The notes under the pieces: model-generated | Told to the model about the DNA's origin: nothing | The model's input: the letters and a program-made list of their open reading frames with translations, nothing else | The model's database searches: none | NCBI GenBank assembly: GCA_027024155.1 | Contig: JALVTE010000121.1 | Span: forward strand, 102,313-166,312 | Reading direction: 5' to 3' | Length of the DNA: 64,000 nt | DNA from: Campylobacteraceae bacterium | GTDB taxonomy: Bacteria; Campylobacterota; Campylobacteria; Campylobacterales; Sulfurovaceae | Position numbers and translations under genes: made by a program | Part shown: piece by piece, positions 44,461-53,938 of the stretch | How the letters are laid out: each line of letters opens with the position of its first letter | How positions within the stretch are numbered: position 1 is the stretch's first letter

Positions 44461-44603
44461 ATCGTTTATATTAAATTATAATATAAAAAACTTAAATAAT
44501 TATCTAATTAATCATATTAATATAATTCTAATATGATTAATTGTTTTAGATATAATATTTTAATGCTCAATAAAATAAATTTATATAAATAATTATGACA
44601 CTT

Positions 44604-45374
44604 TTATAACATATATGGAGGTATATCCATAGTGACTTCAGCTTCAAAGGTTTTGCTTACTTTCCCTCCAAATCTATACTGCCCATCTTCATATTCCATA
44701 TATAACTCTTCACCACTTTTTGGATAAACAGCAGTTATATCTTTAACTTTTTCTTCACTATATGCACGTACAAAAGATGCCATTATACCAGTTCCACAAG
44801 CTAAAGTTTCATCTTCAACTCCACGCTCATATGTTCTAACTTTCATACTGCCATCATCCAAAAAGTATACGTTTACATTGGCATTATACTTATTTCTAAG
44901 CTCTCGTGCCTCCTCTATTGAAAAATTTTCAATATTTTTTACTTCTGTTACCAAATGTGGCACTCCAGTATCAATTAGCCACCAATTTTTACCAAACTCT
45001 TCTATATTTTTCTCTAAAAATTTAGGCTCTAACATATCAGTAACTACATAATTTCCATTTACTGTTGCTCTAATTACACCCGCACCAGTTAAAAATTCTG
45101 CTTCTGAATTGACGCTAATGCCATGCTCTATTGCATAGTGCGATACTGCTCTTGTTGCATTGCCACACATAGAGGCTACGCTTCCATCGCTATTGTAAAA
45201 CTCCCACTCAAAATCGTACTCTGGGTGAGGCACTAGTACTACAAGCCCATCTGCACCTACGCCTGCTTGTCTATGGCATAGAAGTTTTGCTAAATCGTTT
45301 CTACTCTTTTTTACGCTATCGTGATAAATTACAAAGTCATTTCCACTTGCGTTATATTTAACTACTTGAAGCAT
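44604..45374 (-). CDS. dapF: Diaminopimelate epimerase
   Basis: 256 residues. The two catalytic cysteines lie in MCGNATRAV (near 70) and ACGTGIMAS (near 193), with the substrate loop YNSDGSVA. It turns LL- into meso-diaminopimelate for lysine and peptidoglycan. It follows coaE with 17 bases of overlap in a minus-strand housekeeping operon. Confidence 0.96.
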   Translation of the reverse strand: MLQVVKYNASGNDFVIYHDSVKKSRNDLAKLLCHRQAGVGADGLVVLVPHPEYDFEWEFYNSDGSVASMCGNATRAVSHYAIEHGISVNSEAEFLTGAGVIRATVNGNYVVTDMLEPKFLEKNIEEFGKNWWLIDTGVPHLVTEVKNIENFSIEEARELRNKYNANVNVYFLDDGSMKVRTYERGVEDETLACGTGIMASFVRAYSEEKVKDITAVYPKSGEELYMEYEDGQYRFGGKVSKTFEAEVTMDIPPYML

Positions 45375-45957
45375 CTTTTAAAATCTCCTCTTTTACTCTT
45401 TCGCACTCATTTTGAAGGTGTGCTAAATCTTTGCTATTGTCTATTATATAGGTAGCTTTTGCCTTTTTGCTATCGATTGGAAGCTGTGCATCGATTCTCT
45501 GCATAGCCTCTTGCTCGCTTAAGCCCTCTCTTTTGATTAATCTCTTTAGCTGAATCTCTTTGGGGGTGTAGGCTACTAAAACTTTATCTATATTGTATGC
45601 ACCCTCTCTTTCGAAAAATAGTGGAATATCTATAAAGTATGGTTTGCCTAGCTCCTCTTGCTTACTAGCTTGCTCTAAAATCTCTGCTCTAATTTTAGGG
45701 TGCACAATGGCTTCTAACTCTAGTCGCTTATCTTTGTTGGCAAATACCAAAGAGCCAAGTTTTTTTCTATTAACTATACCAGAGTCTACATATTCAGCCC
45801 CAAAAGCCGAAGCGATTTCGCTAGAGGAGTTGTTTAATACTTCGTGTGCAATTTTATCGGCATCTATAACCCTAAAGCCAAAAAGTTGCATCAGAGCCGT
45901 TACGGTACTCTTTCCGCTAGCAATTCCACCTGTTAATACAATAGCATTTTTAAGCAT
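45358..45957 (-). CDS. coaE: Dephospho-CoA kinase
   Basis: 199 residues. P-loop GGIASGKSTV near residue 10, followed by VIDADKIAHEVL and the lid region QLKRLIKREGLSEQEAMQRI. It performs the last step of coenzyme A synthesis. It lies between the spermidine-synthase-like gene (two-base gap) and dapF (overlap). Confidence 0.95.
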   Translation of the reverse strand: MLKNAIVLTGGIASGKSTVTALMQLFGFRVIDADKIAHEVLNNSSSEIASAFGAEYVDSGIVNRKKLGSLVFANKDKRLELEAIVHPKIRAEILEQASKQEELGKPYFIDIPLFFEREGAYNIDKVLVAYTPKEIQLKRLIKREGLSEQEAMQRIDAQLPIDSKKAKATYIIDNSKDLAHLQNECERVKEEILKDASSS

Positions 45958-45959
45958 AA

Positions 45960-46553
45960 TTATCTTTTAATAATTCCTAAATACTCTTTATAGACAAATG
46001 CCGGTACAGTAAATGAAGCAATAGCAACATCGCTACTGTAGTATGCAAAACCATCTGTTAAATCTGCTCTTTGCAAGTTAATATCTGCTGTTGGGTGGTA
46101 GAATCTGCTTGCTAACATTAAGTATTCGCTTGTAACTACATCTCCATCAATAGCTTTGTCGTATCTATATGGCATAACTATCGGATAAATTGCACCAGCT
46201 AGTTTTAATTCGCTCTTGGCATCATCTACTTTTGTGATAATATTGCTCATCTCTATAGCTGTAACACCTTTTTCATCTAAAAGTTTAGTAAGCTCAATCC
46301 AAAACTCTCTATTATTTGTATAATCGCTTGTAGATACTATAGCTACATCAAACTTTTTTGCACCTAAATCTTTTAGTTTCTCAACTGTATCTATTCCATC
46401 AACATTAATTACTTCTGTAATTGTATTATACTTTTCTAGCTCTCTGCCAACTCTTTTACCACCATTAATTACCAAAACTCTCTTTGGGTCTGCATGCGTA
46501 TTGATTGCTACATGTGTAAGCATTTCGCTCTTAATAAAATCTAAATTTTCCAT
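45960..46553 (-). CDS. speE: Spermidine synthase-like protein
   Basis: 197 residues, well below the roughly 280 of standard spermidine synthases. The nucleotide/aminopropyl-donor part is recognisable (RVLVINGGKRVGRELEKY, then KFDVAIVSTSDYTNNREFWIELTKLL, then AGAIYPIVMPYRYDKAIDG). The GGGDG motif is altered to INGGKR and the N-terminal beta region is short. Compact forms of this kind are annotated as SpeE in Campylobacterota; activity is unproven. Confidence 0.7.
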   Translation of the reverse strand: MENLDFIKSEMLTHVAINTHADPKRVLVINGGKRVGRELEKYNTITEVINVDGIDTVEKLKDLGAKKFDVAIVSTSDYTNNREFWIELTKLLDEKGVTAIEMSNIITKVDDAKSELKLAGAIYPIVMPYRYDKAIDGDVVTSEYLMLASRFYHPTADINLQRADLTDGFAYYSSDVAIASFTVPAFVYKEYLGIIKR

Positions 46554-46637
46554 AACTCTACCTTTGTATCTTTTTAAATTATCTACTAATATATATAAAA
46601 TTTATAAAACAATTATAAAATAGTATTAATATTTATC

Positions 46638-47414
46638 TTAAATAAGCTTAACTTCCTCTTTTAGTAACACTCCAAACTCTTCAAATACCAATTTTTTTGC
46701 TAAATTTGTAAGTTCTATAGCCTCTTCGTAAGTTCCACCGCCTAAATTTACTAAAAAGTTTGCGTGCATTTGGCTAAATGCCATATTCCCAATTTGCTTA
46801 CCCTTTAGCCCAACAGCTTCTATAAGTCTACCGGCATAATCACCCTCTGGATTTTTAAAAAAACTTCCAGCACTTGGCTCGCTTGGTTGGTTAGCTCTAA
46901 GAGCTAAAAGCTCCTCTTTAAGCTTTTCATTGTATCCATACTCAAGATTAAACCTAACCTCAGTAGCAACACCACCGAGCTTTGCAAAGCGATAACCATG
47001 TTCAATATTCTCTTTTTTAACCCACTTGCCATCTATTTTAATTTCATCTATAATATTAAAGACTTCGTAAGCTTTAACACCTGCATTCATTGCAAGCATT
47101 CCACCAATAGTTCCTGGCAATTTTGCGACAAATTCAAAATTTGCTAAATTATGCTTTTTTGCAAAGCTAAGCAGTCTGCCAGTTTTTGTTGCACATCCAA
47201 CTACTACAGAGCTCTCTTCTATTCGCATAAAATCAAAATCTTTACCCAAAATAGCTAAAGGTGGTGGATTGTTTGATACCAATAAATTGTTTGCCCCACC
47301 TATTAAAAAGTGTCCATCCGGTAGTCTGTCGCCAGACTCTAACACTTTTACTTCTATTTGTGGCCCAATTTTTATACTACTATATTTGGAAAAGTCGATT
47401 ATCTTACTTTGCAT
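46638..47414 (-). CDS. murB: UDP-N-acetylenolpyruvoylglucosamine reductase
   Basis: 258 residues, a short form. FAD-binding PGTIGGMLAMNAGVKAYEV near 100, the catalytic stretch PSAGSFFKNP with its Ser, and MHANFLVNLGGGT. It reduces the enolpyruvyl group to make UDP-MurNAc. It overlaps the end of the exosortase-like gene by 11 bases. Confidence 0.93.
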   Translation of the reverse strand: MQSKIIDFSKYSSIKIGPQIEVKVLESGDRLPDGHFLIGGANNLLVSNNPPPLAILGKDFDFMRIEESSVVVGCATKTGRLLSFAKKHNLANFEFVAKLPGTIGGMLAMNAGVKAYEVFNIIDEIKIDGKWVKKENIEHGYRFAKLGGVATEVRFNLEYGYNEKLKEELLALRANQPSEPSAGSFFKNPEGDYAGRLIEAVGLKGKQIGNMAFSQMHANFLVNLGGGTYEEAIELTNLAKKLVFEEFGVLLKEEVKLI

Positions 47415-47943
47415 ATCTCACCTTTGTGCAACCTTTTAAATATAGCCAAAATATGCTCATTCCAGTAATAATTAGCAGTAAATTTCCACCAATATCGTGT
47501 GCCAAAAAGAAGTAATCGGCTCCATATTTGTTTACTATTTGCGTTACTACATATAGCCTAATTAAATTTACAACAGTAAAAATAAAGTACCCAACAACTC
47601 CATAAATTACTTTACGTTTTAGAGTGCAACTATATGCCAAAACTCCGGCTAAATATATATAGTATGGTACAAACCCATTACACTCTGGAGTTATAACGAC
47701 ATGATATTTTGAGTTTATTACAATATCAAAATTTTGAATCTGATTATCAAGAGTTGAGTCTAATACACTCATTATTATATCTCTTTGCAGAGTATCTAAA
47801 TAATGCCCAATAGGCGACATACTCCAGTAAGTTCCCCAATAAAAAACTCCAAAAAGTAGCAAAAACCAAAACGGGTAAGCTATTAAGAACTTGTTAGAGT
47901 CATCTAATGAGTGCCACTTATCTATTATTGACACCCAACACAC
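47404..47943 (-). CDS. Exosortase/archaeosortase-like membrane protein
   Basis: 179 residues with about five membrane helices. The exosortase active-site trio appears in the expected order and spacing: Cys in TPECNGFVPYYIYLAG, Arg in VVNLIRLYVVTQI, His in FLAHDIGGNLL. Such integral-membrane transpeptidases cut C-terminal sorting signals (PEP-CTERM and relatives). No protein with such a signal is seen in this window. The gene overlaps nrdA by 19 bases and murB by 11, so it is expressed with housekeeping genes. Confidence 0.72.
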   Translation of the reverse strand: MCWVSIIDKWHSLDDSNKFLIAYPFWFLLLFGVFYWGTYWSMSPIGHYLDTLQRDIIMSVLDSTLDNQIQNFDIVINSKYHVVITPECNGFVPYYIYLAGVLAYSCTLKRKVIYGVVGYFIFTVVNLIRLYVVTQIVNKYGADYFFLAHDIGGNLLLIITGMSIFWLYLKGCTKVRYAK

Positions 47944-50300
47944 TCCATACTTCTATCTTCTACATAACCTTTATCTTCTAACGCTTCTGGTGATTGTGCA
48001 CGTAGGTAGTATGTAGATTTAAGTCCATATTTCCAAGCAGTCATGTATATATCGTTCAGGTATTTACCACTTGCTTTATCTAAACGGATAAATATATTAG
48101 TGCTTTGCCCTTGGTCTATCCACTTTTGGCGAATTGCAGCAGCTTTTACCAATACTCTTTGGTCTAACTCGTAACTGCTTACATAGTAACTCCAAGTATC
48201 AGGGCTTAAGTTCGGTGCTGTTACTGGTATCTCGCCACTTAAGTTTACCTCGAACCACTTTCTTTTATAAATTGGCTCTATTGCTTGTGTTGTTCCTGTT
48301 AAAATAGAGATAGAGCTTGTAGGTGCTACAGCCATAAGGTAGCCATTTCTCATACCATCTTTTTTAACCTTCTCTTTTAGGGCTAACCAATCGTGAGTAT
48401 AGCCAAATAGACCACCCCTATCTACAAGTTTGCAAGCATTTTCGTTTGCCTTGTCGATTGGGAAGATTCCTTTGCTCCAGTCAGAGCCTTCAAACTCTGA
48501 ATATGGCTCTTTCTCTAGTGCTAAATCACTAGATGTTTTAATGGCATAGTAGCTAACCGATTCCATAATTTCATCTATCTTCTCAAAGTGTTCGTTGCTT
48601 CCCCACTCTATAGCGGCTTCGGCTAACATTTGTGCTTCGCCCATAACACCAAGCCCAATAGCACGAGTTTTTAAGTTTGTCTTTTTAACCTTCTCTAGCG
48701 GGTAGAAGTTTAAGTCAATTACATTATCTAACATTCTAATTGCAACAGGTACAACACGAGCTATATCTTCTGGAGTGTTAATTTTAGATAGGTTTACACT
48801 CGCAAGGTTACAAACAGCTGTATCGCCATCAATTTTCTCTTTGTCTACTATATATATGTCTTTTCCGCCAATCGAATCTAAGGCTGTAATCTTTTTAGCT
48901 AGTTTTGTAATACCATTATCGACTGTTACCTCCTCTTCCTCTTCAAAAATTGCAACAGAGCCGTCGTTAAATTTTACACGAATTTTGTAGTGATTTGGGC
49001 TAGTATTTTGGAAAATTTCAGTACATAGGTTAGAGCTTCTGATAACACCTGTATGTTTATTAGGGTTTGCTCTATTTGCTGTATCTTTAAATGTTAAGAA
49101 TGGGTTACCCGTCTCGAAGTAGTTTCTAAGAACATCTTTCCATAAACCTTTTGCAGAGATTACCTCTTTTGTTATATCTTCTCTAGCTTCTAACTCTTCA
49201 TATTTTGCTTTGAATTCATCGCCATATAGGTCACAAAGTTCGCCAGCTTCGAATGGGTCAAACAGCGTCCAAGTTTCATCATTCTCTACACGCTCCATAA
49301 ATAGGTCGTTTAGCCAAAGTGCAGGGAACAAATCGTGTGCACGGCGACGCTCCTCTCCAGAGTTTTTCTTTAAATCCAGGAAGTCTCTAACATCTATATG
49401 CCAAGGCTCAATATATACTGCAATAGCCCCTTTTCTTGTGCCCAACTGATCAACTGCAATAGCAACATCATTTGCGATTTTTAAAAAAGGTACAATTCCA
49501 CCAGCTGCATGTTTGTGTCCGTCTATGTAGCTACCCATACCACGTACTTTGCCCCAATCCCAGCCAATACCGCCACCAAATTTAGATAAAAGTGCCATCT
49601 CTTTGTATCCATCGAAAATACCTTCGATATTATCTGGAGTTGAGCCGATATAACAAGAGCTTAACTGATGTCTTGTAGTTCTTGCATTACTTAATGTTGG
49701 AGTTGCTGCCATTACTTCGAATTTACTTAAAATATCGTAAAATCTTTTTGCCCAAGTTTGGCAGTCAAACTCATTTTGAGCTAAAAACATAGCAACTGCC
49801 ATAAACATTTGCTGAGGCAACTCTATAGGTGTGCCATTTTTATCTTTTATTAAATATCTGTCGTAAAGTGTCTTTAATCCAAGGTAAGTAAATTGTAAAT
49901 CTCTCTCTGGTTTAATATAGTCATTTAAATCATTTAAATCATACTTTTCCTTAAGACCAGGAATTAATCTGCCCTCTTTCTCTCCACGCTCAAAATATTC
50001 ACGAAGGTGCAGATAACCTGTAAAACCAGAAGCTTTGTGATAAATATCGTAAAGAAATAGTCTTGCAGCAACAAAAGTCCAATTTGGTCTATCTATATCT
50101 ATTTTATCAACTGCTGTTTTAATCATAGTTTGTTGAATCTCTTCAGTGCTTATCATATCACGGAATTGTAATTTGGCATCTACCTCCAATTCACTCTGAT
50201 TAACTCCGCTTAAACCCTCTACTGCCGAAGAGGTATATTTTTGAATTTTTGTTACGTCTAACGCTTCAATACGTCCATTTCTCTTTACTACTCTTATCAT
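47925..50300 (-). CDS. nrdA: Ribonucleoside-diphosphate reductase, alpha subunit
   Basis: 791 residues. N-terminal ATP-cone (VVKRNGRIEALDVTKIQKYTSSAV), the catalytic (alpha/beta)10 barrel with TLSNARTTRHQLSSCYIGS (first active-site Cys), SNLCTEI, the later MAVAPTSSISILTGTTQAIEP, and the C-terminal redox pair MECVGCQ. This is a class Ia enzyme making deoxynucleotides. The beta subunit gene is not in the window. It heads the minus-strand run toward murB and dapF. Confidence 0.96.
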   Translation of the reverse strand: MIRVVKRNGRIEALDVTKIQKYTSSAVEGLSGVNQSELEVDAKLQFRDMISTEEIQQTMIKTAVDKIDIDRPNWTFVAARLFLYDIYHKASGFTGYLHLREYFERGEKEGRLIPGLKEKYDLNDLNDYIKPERDLQFTYLGLKTLYDRYLIKDKNGTPIELPQQMFMAVAMFLAQNEFDCQTWAKRFYDILSKFEVMAATPTLSNARTTRHQLSSCYIGSTPDNIEGIFDGYKEMALLSKFGGGIGWDWGKVRGMGSYIDGHKHAAGGIVPFLKIANDVAIAVDQLGTRKGAIAVYIEPWHIDVRDFLDLKKNSGEERRRAHDLFPALWLNDLFMERVENDETWTLFDPFEAGELCDLYGDEFKAKYEELEAREDITKEVISAKGLWKDVLRNYFETGNPFLTFKDTANRANPNKHTGVIRSSNLCTEIFQNTSPNHYKIRVKFNDGSVAIFEEEEEVTVDNGITKLAKKITALDSIGGKDIYIVDKEKIDGDTAVCNLASVNLSKINTPEDIARVVPVAIRMLDNVIDLNFYPLEKVKKTNLKTRAIGLGVMGEAQMLAEAAIEWGSNEHFEKIDEIMESVSYYAIKTSSDLALEKEPYSEFEGSDWSKGIFPIDKANENACKLVDRGGLFGYTHDWLALKEKVKKDGMRNGYLMAVAPTSSISILTGTTQAIEPIYKRKWFEVNLSGEIPVTAPNLSPDTWSYYVSSYELDQRVLVKAAAIRQKWIDQGQSTNIFIRLDKASGKYLNDIYMTAWKYGLKSTYYLRAQSPEALEDKGYVEDRSMECVGCQ

Positions 50301-50768
50301 ATTTGTTATCTCCAGAGACCTACAATATTTTTATTTTAACTATTTTAGTAGGTAATTTGTTTTTATTTGTAATTATACATTGTTAGTATGTATTTTTTGA
50401 TTAATATTATAATTTGTTAATTTTTGTTAAATAGTTTTAAGCTATTAAAAAAGTAATTAATTTTGCTTTAAATAAATTATAATTTGTGTAATTTTCGGGC
50501 TAAATTAATAAATACCCACTAAAAATGGGACTATTGTGGAATGTATATGTAACATTAAGTAACACTAAAATATTTATTTCATTTATTATTTTAATTCATT
50601 TTTATTGTATGAATCATAGTATGCCCATTTTATGGTATATTTGTAACAATAAGCCTAAAATAGCCTATTTGACGCCCTTGATTATAAAATTTATTATGAT
50701 ATTATTTCATAATAACAAACAAATATACTAAATAGTATGCATAGTGTATAACTAAAAGAGGAGCATTA
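50301..50768. promoter_or_regulatory. Divergent intergenic region nrdA/hup
   Basis: About 470 gene-free bases, very AT-rich, between divergent genes. It contains a small CCCACTAAAAATGGG hairpin (50515-50529) and a plausible hup promoter at 50669-50697. The 68-codon ORF in it has no coding character. nrdA control elements are expected on the left but none is obvious. Confidence 0.5.
50669..50697 (+). promoter_or_regulatory. Probable promoter of the HU gene
   Basis: TTGACG, 17 bases, TATTAT: a standard-spaced -35/-10 pair about 70 bases before the HU start codon. Confidence 0.4.
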
Positions 50769-51047
50769 ATGAAAAAATCAGTATTGATAAATGAGGTAGC
50801 AGAGAAAACAGGATTGTCTAGAAAAGAGACAGAATTAGTAATAAATACAATGTTAGATACTATTGTAGATTCACTAAAACATAAAGAACCTGTATCGTTT
50901 TTAGGTTTTGGTTCTTTCGAGCCTGTAAAGAAGAATGCTAGAGAGATTTACATTCCAGGAACAACTACAAAAGTTCAAGTGGCAGAGAAGTATGGTGTTC
51001 GTTTTAAGCCTGGAAAGACTCTTAAAAAACAGATTCAAGAGGGATAA
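50769..51047 (+). CDS. hup: HU/IHF-family DNA-binding protein
   Basis: 92 residues. KSVLINEVAEKTGLSRKETELVINTMLDTI, VSFLGFGSFEPVKKNAREIYIPGT and the basic C-terminal end are typical of HU. It binds and bends DNA in the nucleoid. AAAGAGGAG stands before the ATG. It is a single gene. Confidence 0.94.
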   Translation: MKKSVLINEVAEKTGLSRKETELVINTMLDTIVDSLKHKEPVSFLGFGSFEPVKKNAREIYIPGTTTKVQVAEKYGVRFKPGKTLKKQIQEG

Positions 51048-51325
51048 ACTCTGTAGCTCCACACTCTTTTTGTGGACTATATTAATTTACATAAACTTTA
51101 TAATAGTTATAAATAATTATTATAATATATTTGAGATAAGTTATTAATCTCCTACTTTTATATATTCTCAATTTTTTTATATCTTATATCTCCCATAGAT
51201 TGGAGTCTATTATTCTGTACCACTCTCTAATAGCAAATCTAACGCTTAATTATCTATATATAAGGTATATATTTAGCTAGTTTTAGGTAAAATTTTGCAA
51301 AATTTTTTAAATTTAAGGATTTAAT

Positions 51326-52615
51326 GTGAATGTAAATGTTGAGAAAATAGATAATGCTAACTATAAAATTAGTGCATCATTAGAGAATAGTGATATCGAG
51401 AAAAAATTAGATAGATTAGCAAAAGAGGCTAGCAAAAGTGTAAAAGTAGATGGTTTTAGAAAGGGTAAAGTACCTGTTGCTGTTGTTAAAAAGATGTATG
51501 GCGAAAAGCTAGAGCAAGATGCAGAGGGTGAAGCAATTAGAGAAGCTGTAGAAGTAGCTTATAAAGATGCAGGTATAGATGCTAAAGATATAATTGGTAA
51601 CCCAATTTTTGAAAAATTCGAAGAGAATGGCGATAAGAAAGATATGGAAATTGTTGTATCTCTTAAGCCAAAATTTGAGTTAGGCGATTATAGCGATGTT
51701 GCTCCAGAGTTTACAAAACCAGAAGCTAGCGAAGATGAGATTAAAGAAGAGATAGAGAATATAGCTTCAAGATTTACAAAAACAAAAAGCATCAAAGAAG
51801 ATAGAGAGTTAGCAGAGGGCGATGTTGCTGTATTTGACTTTACTGGTAAGCTAGATGGTGAGCCATTTGAGGGTGGAAGTGCAGAGAATTTTGAACTTAA
51901 AATTGGTTCTAAGCAATTTATCGAAGGTTTCGAAGAGCAATTAATTGGTATGAAAAAAGGTGAAGAGAGAACTATTAAAGTTACTTTCCCAGAGGATTAC
52001 CAAGCAGCAAATTTAGCAGGTAAAGAGACTGAATTTGATATTAAACTACACGATATTAAAGAAGAAGTTGCACCAGAAATTGATGATGCATTAGCTAAAA
52101 AAGCACTTGGTAAAGATGATGCAACTTTAGATGAGTTAAAAGAGCACGCTAAAAAAATTATTGTAGATAATAAAGTTAGAAAAATTTACGAAGATGAACT
52201 TAAGCCAAAAATTTTAGAAAATTTAATTGCTAAATATGACTTTGATTTGCCAAGAAATATTGTAGAGCAAGAGATAGATAACTTAACTAACCAAAAAGCT
52301 CAAACTCTAAGCAAAGAGGAGTTAGAAGAGGTTAAAAACTCTAAAGAGAAGTTAGATGAGTTAAGAGAGAGTGTAAGAGAAGATGCAGAAAAAAGTGTAA
52401 AAGCTACATTTATTGTTGATGAGTTAGCTAAAGCTGAAAATATAGAAGTTACTGATGGAGAAATCAACGAAATTCTTTATTACGAAGCATTAATGAGTGG
52501 GCAAGACCCTCAAAAACTTATGGAATATTATGTAGCAAATAATCTTTTACCTGTTGTTAAAATGGGAATGATGGAAGATAAATTATTTGCTAAACTTCTT
52601 AAATTAGAAGACTAA
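51326..52615 (+). CDS. tig: Trigger factor
   Basis: 429 residues, normal length. The N-terminal ribosome-binding domain carries the signature GFRKGKVP near 45. A central FKBP domain (GDVAVFDFTGKLDGEPFEGGSA) spans about 150-240, and a long helical C-terminal chaperone arm follows. It holds nascent chains at the ribosome exit. It is followed by clpP, a frequent pairing. GTG start with AAGGAT upstream. Confidence 0.95.
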   Translation: MNVNVEKIDNANYKISASLENSDIEKKLDRLAKEASKSVKVDGFRKGKVPVAVVKKMYGEKLEQDAEGEAIREAVEVAYKDAGIDAKDIIGNPIFEKFEENGDKKDMEIVVSLKPKFELGDYSDVAPEFTKPEASEDEIKEEIENIASRFTKTKSIKEDRELAEGDVAVFDFTGKLDGEPFEGGSAENFELKIGSKQFIEGFEEQLIGMKKGEERTIKVTFPEDYQAANLAGKETEFDIKLHDIKEEVAPEIDDALAKKALGKDDATLDELKEHAKKIIVDNKVRKIYEDELKPKILENLIAKYDFDLPRNIVEQEIDNLTNQKAQTLSKEELEEVKNSKEKLDELRESVREDAEKSVKATFIVDELAKAENIEVTDGEINEILYYEALMSGQDPQKLMEYYVANNLLPVVKMGMMEDKLFAKLLKLED

Positions 52616-52623
52616 TTCACTCA

Positions 52624-52641
52624 AGGTGCCATATGGCACCT
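52624..52641 (+). terminator. Hairpin after trigger factor gene
   Basis: AGGTGCC, loop ATAT, GGCACCT: 7-base perfect arms, no T run. It may attenuate transcription between tig and clpP. Confidence 0.45.
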
Positions 52642-52734
52642 ATACCAAACTCACACTCACACACCCACCTCATACTAACTTAAAATAATATTTTTTTAGC
52701 TATAATAGCTTTAAAAAAATAAGGATAATTTAAA

Positions 52735-53319
52735 ATGAGTTATATTCCATATGTAGTAGAGCAGACAGGTCGTGGAGAGAGAAGTTATGATATATATTCA
52801 AGGCTACTAAAAGATAGAATTATTATGCTAAGTGGTGAAATTAACGATGCTGTAGCTTCTACAATCGTGGCACAACTTCTATTTTTAGAGGCACAAGACC
52901 CAGATAAAGATATATACTTTTATATTAACTCTCCTGGTGGAGTAATTACAAGTGGTTACAGCATTTATGACACAATGAATTACATAAAGCCAGATGTTCA
53001 TACAATCTGTATTGGGCAAGCAGCATCTATGGGTGCATTTTTGCTAAGTAGTGGAGCGAAGGGTAAACGATATGCACTTCCAAATGCTAGAATTATGATT
53101 CATCAGCCTTTAGGTGGAGCACAAGGGCAAGCTACAGATATTGCTATTCAAGCTGAAGAGATTCTTAGAATGAAAGAACAACTAAATAAGATAATGGCTA
53201 AGAATTGTGGAAAAACAGCTAAGCAGATAGAGAAAGATACAGAGAGAGATAACTTTATGAGTGCTAAAGAGGCAGTTGAATATGGTTTAATCGACGAGGT
53301 TATTGAAAAAAGTAAATAG
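52735..53319 (+). CDS. clpP: ATP-dependent Clp protease proteolytic subunit
   Basis: 194 residues. Catalytic Ser in [11 protein letters not shown], His in [10 protein letters not shown] and Asp in TERDNFMSA are all present, as is the N-terminal [22 protein letters not shown]. It is the core chamber of ClpAP/ClpXP. It lies between tig and def, ten bases before the deformylase start. Confidence 0.96.
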   Translation: MSYIPYVVEQTGRGERSYDIYSRLLKDRIIMLSGEINDAVASTIVAQLLFLEAQDPDKDIYFYINSPGGVITSGYSIYDTMNYIKPDVHTICIGQAASMGAFLLSSGAKGKRYALPNARIMIHQPLGGAQGQATDIAIQAEEILRMKEQLNKIMAKNCGKTAKQIEKDTERDNFMSAKEAVEYGLIDEVIEKSK

Positions 53320-53329
53320 GTTAGAGAAG

Positions 53330-53857
53330 ATGATTAGAGAAATAGTTATATATCCAGATAAAATTTTAAAGCAAAAATCAGAACCAGTAACTGAATTTAA
53401 TGAAGAGTTACATACACTATTAGATGATATGTACGAAACTATGGTTGCAAAAAATGGGGTAGGGTTAGCTGCAATACAAGTTGCTGTACCTCAAAGAGTA
53501 TTAATTATTAATATACCAATAGAAGAGCAAGATGGGGCGCAACCAAAAGAGAATACATTAGAGATTATAAACCCTGTTTTTTTAGATAAAAGCGGAAAAA
53601 GAAAATTTCAGGAAGGGTGCTTATCTGTTCCTGGATTTTTTGAAGATGTAGAACGGGCGAATTATGTAAAGTTGCAGTATCAAGATAGATATGGTAATGA
53701 ACATATTATAGAAGATGATGATTTCTTAGCAATAGCCATTCAACACGAGTGTGAACACTTAGAGGGGCACTTATTTATAGAAAAATTATCTATTTTAAAG
53801 CGTAAAAAGTTTGAAAAAGAGTGGAAGAAAAAGAGGTTAAAAAGTATTAAAAAATAA
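53330..53857 (+). CDS. def: Peptide deformylase
   Basis: 175 residues from ATG 53330; the earlier ORF-track start would overlap clpP and adds nine odd residues. The three deformylase motifs are GVGLAAIQV, EGCLSVPG and QHECEHLEG (metal site HECEH). It removes the formyl group from new proteins, which fits its place after tig and clpP. Confidence 0.95.
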   Translation: MIREIVIYPDKILKQKSEPVTEFNEELHTLLDDMYETMVAKNGVGLAAIQVAVPQRVLIINIPIEEQDGAQPKENTLEIINPVFLDKSGKRKFQEGCLSVPGFFEDVERANYVKLQYQDRYGNEHIIEDDDFLAIAIQHECEHLEGHLFIEKLSILKRKKFEKEWKKKRLKSIKK

Positions 53858-53938
53858 ATTTATATTTTTACATCTTGTATTAGTACCATTTTTTGGGTAT
53901 AATTGTATAATAATTTATAAATTACAAGGTAAAATATT

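Noticed and set aside
50525-50731. 68-aa ORF in the nrdA/hup gap
   Set aside because: No ribosome site, odd composition, and it overlaps the likely hup promoter.
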